From Thalassovita sp. (GTDB taxonomy: Bacteria > Pseudomonadota > Alphaproteobacteria > Rhodobacterales > Rhodobacteraceae): a stretch of DNA of 64,000 nucleotides. Below, in pieces: positions 61,831-64,000 of this stretch (the stretch's first letter is position 1; every line of letters starts with the position of its first letter). Under the pieces are notes generated by a model. That model did no database searches. It had not been told where the DNA came from and saw nothing but the letters and a program-made list of their open reading frames with translations. The stretch is from positions 1,178,001-1,242,000 of the forward strand of contig NZ_OY829290.1 in NCBI RefSeq assembly GCF_963691685.1, in the 5' to 3' direction. A program made the position numbers and the translations under genes.

Positions 61831-62595
61831 ATGACCCAGACACTTCTAGAAACACAGGCGCTGACCGTGCGTTTTGGCGGTCACGTGGCCGTTGATGCGG
61901 TCTCCTGCAGCTTTCACGCAGGTGAGTTGACCGCGATCGTCGGTCCTAACGGCGCGGGCAAGACCACTTACTTCAACCTGATTTCCGGCCAGATCCCCGC
62001 CAGCGCGGGCACGGTTAAGCTGATGGGTGAGGATATCACGCGCCTTGGCGTCGCAGATCGCTGCCGTCGCGGGTTGGGGCGGGCGTTTCAGCTGACCAAC
62101 CTGTTTCCCAGCCTTTCGGTTCTGGAAAACGTGCGTCTGGTGATCCAGTCCCGCCAGCACAAAGGCTTTGGTCTGTTTTCCATGGCGGACAGCCACACAG
62201 AACTGACTGTGGCCGCGATGGCCATTCTGGAACGGGTGCGGCTGGACCATCAGAAGGATCAACTGGTCTCAGAACTGTCGCACGGCGATCAGCGCAAGCT
62301 GGAAGTGGCGCTGCTGCTGGGCCTCGACCCGATGGTTTACATGTTCGATGAACCCACCGCCGGTATGAGCGTGGACGAAGCGCCGGTCATTTTGGACCTG
62401 ATTGCCGAAATCAAGGCGGATCGGGAACGCACCGTGCTGTTGGTCGAACATAAGATGGACGTGATCCGCACCCTGGCGGATCGGATTATCGTTTTGCACA
62501 ACGGCGCCTTGGCGGCGGATGGCGATCCGGAAACGGTGATGGCCTCAGATGTGGTGCAAGAGGCCTATATGGGCAAGGAGCTCGATCATGTCTGA
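61831..62595 (+). CDS. ABC transporter ATP-binding protein, LivG type
   Basis: A 254-residue ATPase. Walker A VGPNGAGKTTYFNLISG, a modified signature LSHGDQRKLEVALLLG (LSHGD as in LivG-type subunits), Walker B VYMFDEPTAGMS. The start at 61831 follows GAGAGAG. Overlaps the LivF-type gene by eight bases. Confidence 0.94.
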   Translation: MTQTLLETQALTVRFGGHVAVDAVSCSFHAGELTAIVGPNGAGKTTYFNLISGQIPASAGTVKLMGEDITRLGVADRCRRGLGRAFQLTNLFPSLSVLENVRLVIQSRQHKGFGLFSMADSHTELTVAAMAILERVRLDHQKDQLVSELSHGDQRKLEVALLLGLDPMVYMFDEPTAGMSVDEAPVILDLIAEIKADRERTVLLVEHKMDVIRTLADRIIVLHNGALAADGDPETVMASDVVQEAYMGKELDHV

Positions 62596-63310
62596 CCCGA
62601 TCTTGTCACTGAACGCGGTCTACACAGACATCGCGCAATATCACATTCTGCAAGGCGTGGACCTTGTCGTCCCGCGTGGTCAGGTGACCATGCTTTTGGG
62701 GCGCAATGGCGTGGGTAAAACCACCACGCTCAAGACCATTATGGGGCAATGGGCGGCCAAATCTGGCCAGATCCAATTTGATGGGGCCGACATCACCCAG
62801 ATGGCCACCTCGGCCCGGGCGCGGGCTGGCATTGGCTTTGTCCCCGAAGATATGGGGATCTTCAGCGACCTGACCGTTGCAGAAAACATGGCGCTGGGCT
62901 GCATCTCTGGCCCGTTGAAGCCGGAACGCAAGGACTGGCTGCTCAGCGCCTTTCCCGCGCTCGCCACTTTTTGGGAGGCTGAGGCAGGTAACCTGTCAGG
63001 CGGGCAGAAACAGATGCTGTCGATTGCCCGCGCATTGGCCGAAGACCGCAAGCTTTACCTCATTGATGAGCCGACCAAGGGCCTGGCGCCTGCCATCGTT
63101 TCCACCATGGCGGGGGCGTTGCGCGAACTGAAAGAGCAGGGCGCATCAATCCTGCTGGTCGAACAGAACTTCTCGGTCGCAAAGGCCTTGGGCGACAACG
63201 CGGCAGTGATGGATGACGGCAAGGTGATCTGGACCGGTGAGATGGAAGAATTGGCAACAAGCAAAGACCTGCAGGAACGGCTGATGGGTCTCAGCATGGA
63301 GGCACATTAA
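62588..63310 (+). CDS. ABC transporter ATP-binding protein, LivF type
   Basis: A 240-residue ATPase. Walker A LLGRNGVGKTTTLKTIMG, signature LSGGQKQMLSIARALAED, Walker B LYLIDEPTKGLAP, all LivF-like. The ATG at 62588 lies within the end of the LivG-type gene; the permease follows after one base. Confidence 0.94.
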   Translation: MSDPILSLNAVYTDIAQYHILQGVDLVVPRGQVTMLLGRNGVGKTTTLKTIMGQWAAKSGQIQFDGADITQMATSARARAGIGFVPEDMGIFSDLTVAENMALGCISGPLKPERKDWLLSAFPALATFWEAEAGNLSGGQKQMLSIARALAEDRKLYLIDEPTKGLAPAIVSTMAGALRELKEQGASILLVEQNFSVAKALGDNAAVMDDGKVIWTGEMEELATSKDLQERLMGLSMEAH

Positions 63311-63311
63311 G

Positions 63312-64000
63312 ATGACTGCTGCTCCTGATCATAAACCAACGTTCGCAACCCTCAGTTTGGGGGAGCGGTTGGACAAGGCGATGCCGGTTCTGCTGATCCC
63401 GATCCTCGTGGTGTTAGGGTTCCTTGCCATTGGCGCGCCTTCATCCTGGCTGACACTGACAGTGTCCGGTCTGGCGATGGGCATGATGATCTTCATCATG
63501 GCCTCTGGCCTGACGCTGGTCTTCGGCCTGATGGACGTTATCAACTTTGGCCATGGCGCCTTTGTCTCGGTCGGTGCCTTTGTTGGCATCTCGGTTCTGA
63601 TCGCCTTGGGCGATTGGACGGGGGCGGGGTCACTGCTGCTGAACATGTCCGCAGTCTTCCTTGCTGTGGTTGCGGCCATGGCGGTCACTGGTGTGATGGG
63701 CTGGGGGTTTGAGCGGGTGATCGTGAAACCCGTTTATGGCGCACACTTGAAACAGATCCTTGTAACGGTCGGCGGGCTGATCGTGATTGAACAGCTGATC
63801 CATGTGGTCTGGGGCCCAGATGAGATTTTCATCAACCGCCCCGAAACCCTGAAAGGCGCCATCACCTTTGCCGGTGCTGCGATGGAGAAATACCGCCTGC
63901 TGGCCGTGGCCATCGGTCTGATCCTGTTTGTCGCCATGCGCATGGTTCTGCGCCGTACAAAAATTGGCCTGATCGTGCGTGCGGGCGTGGAAAACGGCCC
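63312..64000 (+). CDS. ABC transporter permease, LivH type (3' truncated by window)
   Basis: Inner-membrane permease, first about 229 residues. BPD_transp_2 motifs: GLTLVFGLMDVINFGHGAFV near 63500-63560 and VIVKPVYGAHLKQILVTVGG. ATG at 63312. The frame is open to the last base. A LivM-type permease is expected next, outside the window. Confidence 0.93.
   Translation, partial: MTAAPDHKPTFATLSLGERLDKAMPVLLIPILVVLGFLAIGAPSSWLTLTVSGLAMGMMIFIMASGLTLVFGLMDVINFGHGAFVSVGAFVGISVLIALGDWTGAGSLLLNMSAVFLAVVAAMAVTGVMGWGFERVIVKPVYGAHLKQILVTVGGLIVIEQLIHVVWGPDEIFINRPETLKGAITFAGAAMEKYRLLAVAIGLILFVAMRMVLRRTKIGLIVRAGVENG

Overview
The window is a chromosomal segment of a marine alphaproteobacterium of the Roseobacter group (Rhodobacteraceae). 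The evidence is the high GC content and codon use, the gene order coxB-ctaB-coxF-ctaG-coxC-surf1-thrC-M16 peptidase, the divergent metF/metR pair, and the many Rhodobacteraceae-like transport and oxidoreductase genes. No rRNA, phage or CRISPR array is visible. One tRNA, one intact IS3-family element and one IS66 remnant are present.

Layout. 1-3320: cytochrome c oxidase operon (subunits II and III, heme O synthase, two assembly factors), closed by a good terminator. 3564-7488: Surf1, threonine synthase, M16 peptidase and an acetyltransferase, tightly packed. 7561-26292: mostly housekeeping and metabolic genes, including a metallo-beta-lactamase-fold protein, FAD-linked oxidase, HisC-like aminotransferase, valyl-tRNA synthetase, Lrp regulator divergent from a PLP decarboxylase, a lone CoxL-like molybdenum hydroxylase, metF/metR, suhB, rhomboid protease and tRNA-Leu(UAA). 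A palindromic intergenic repeat family occurs at three sites.

26293-35687 is accessory DNA that follows the tRNA. It starts with a gene-poor stretch carrying an IS66 transposase fragment. Next come an AraC regulator, an exported hydrolase and a row of three exported SnoaL/NTF2-like proteins. The third is split by an IS3 element whose 3-bp target duplication and inverted repeats can be read, and removing the element restores the frame. Two SDRs, a LysR regulator and a quinone oxidoreductase follow.

36019-40416 is the most unusual part: a four-gene operon with three different photolyase/cryptochrome homologues and a DUF2256 zinc-ribbon microprotein. It lies behind a sequence matching the RpoE-ChrR (singlet-oxygen) promoter pattern. 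One homologue appears circularly permuted, with the FAD domain first and an antenna-like alpha/beta domain last. One belongs to the iron-sulfur photolyase lineage but lacks the cysteine cluster. One has a changed flavin-contact segment.

40912-52009 is a sugar-type ABC uptake cluster (binding protein, two permeases, ATPase, PfkB kinase) with an argininosuccinate-lyase-like enzyme, divergent from a ROK repressor and a large PIG-L deacetylase. A 44-bp palindrome between the divergent genes is the likely ROK operator. 52434-60177 holds signal transduction genes: two SBP_bac_3-type periplasmic proteins, a hybrid histidine kinase and a kinase-less receptor with a similar periplasmic module, and a soluble PAS protein. 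60583 to the end is a branched-chain amino acid/amide-type ABC transporter, cut by the window edge.
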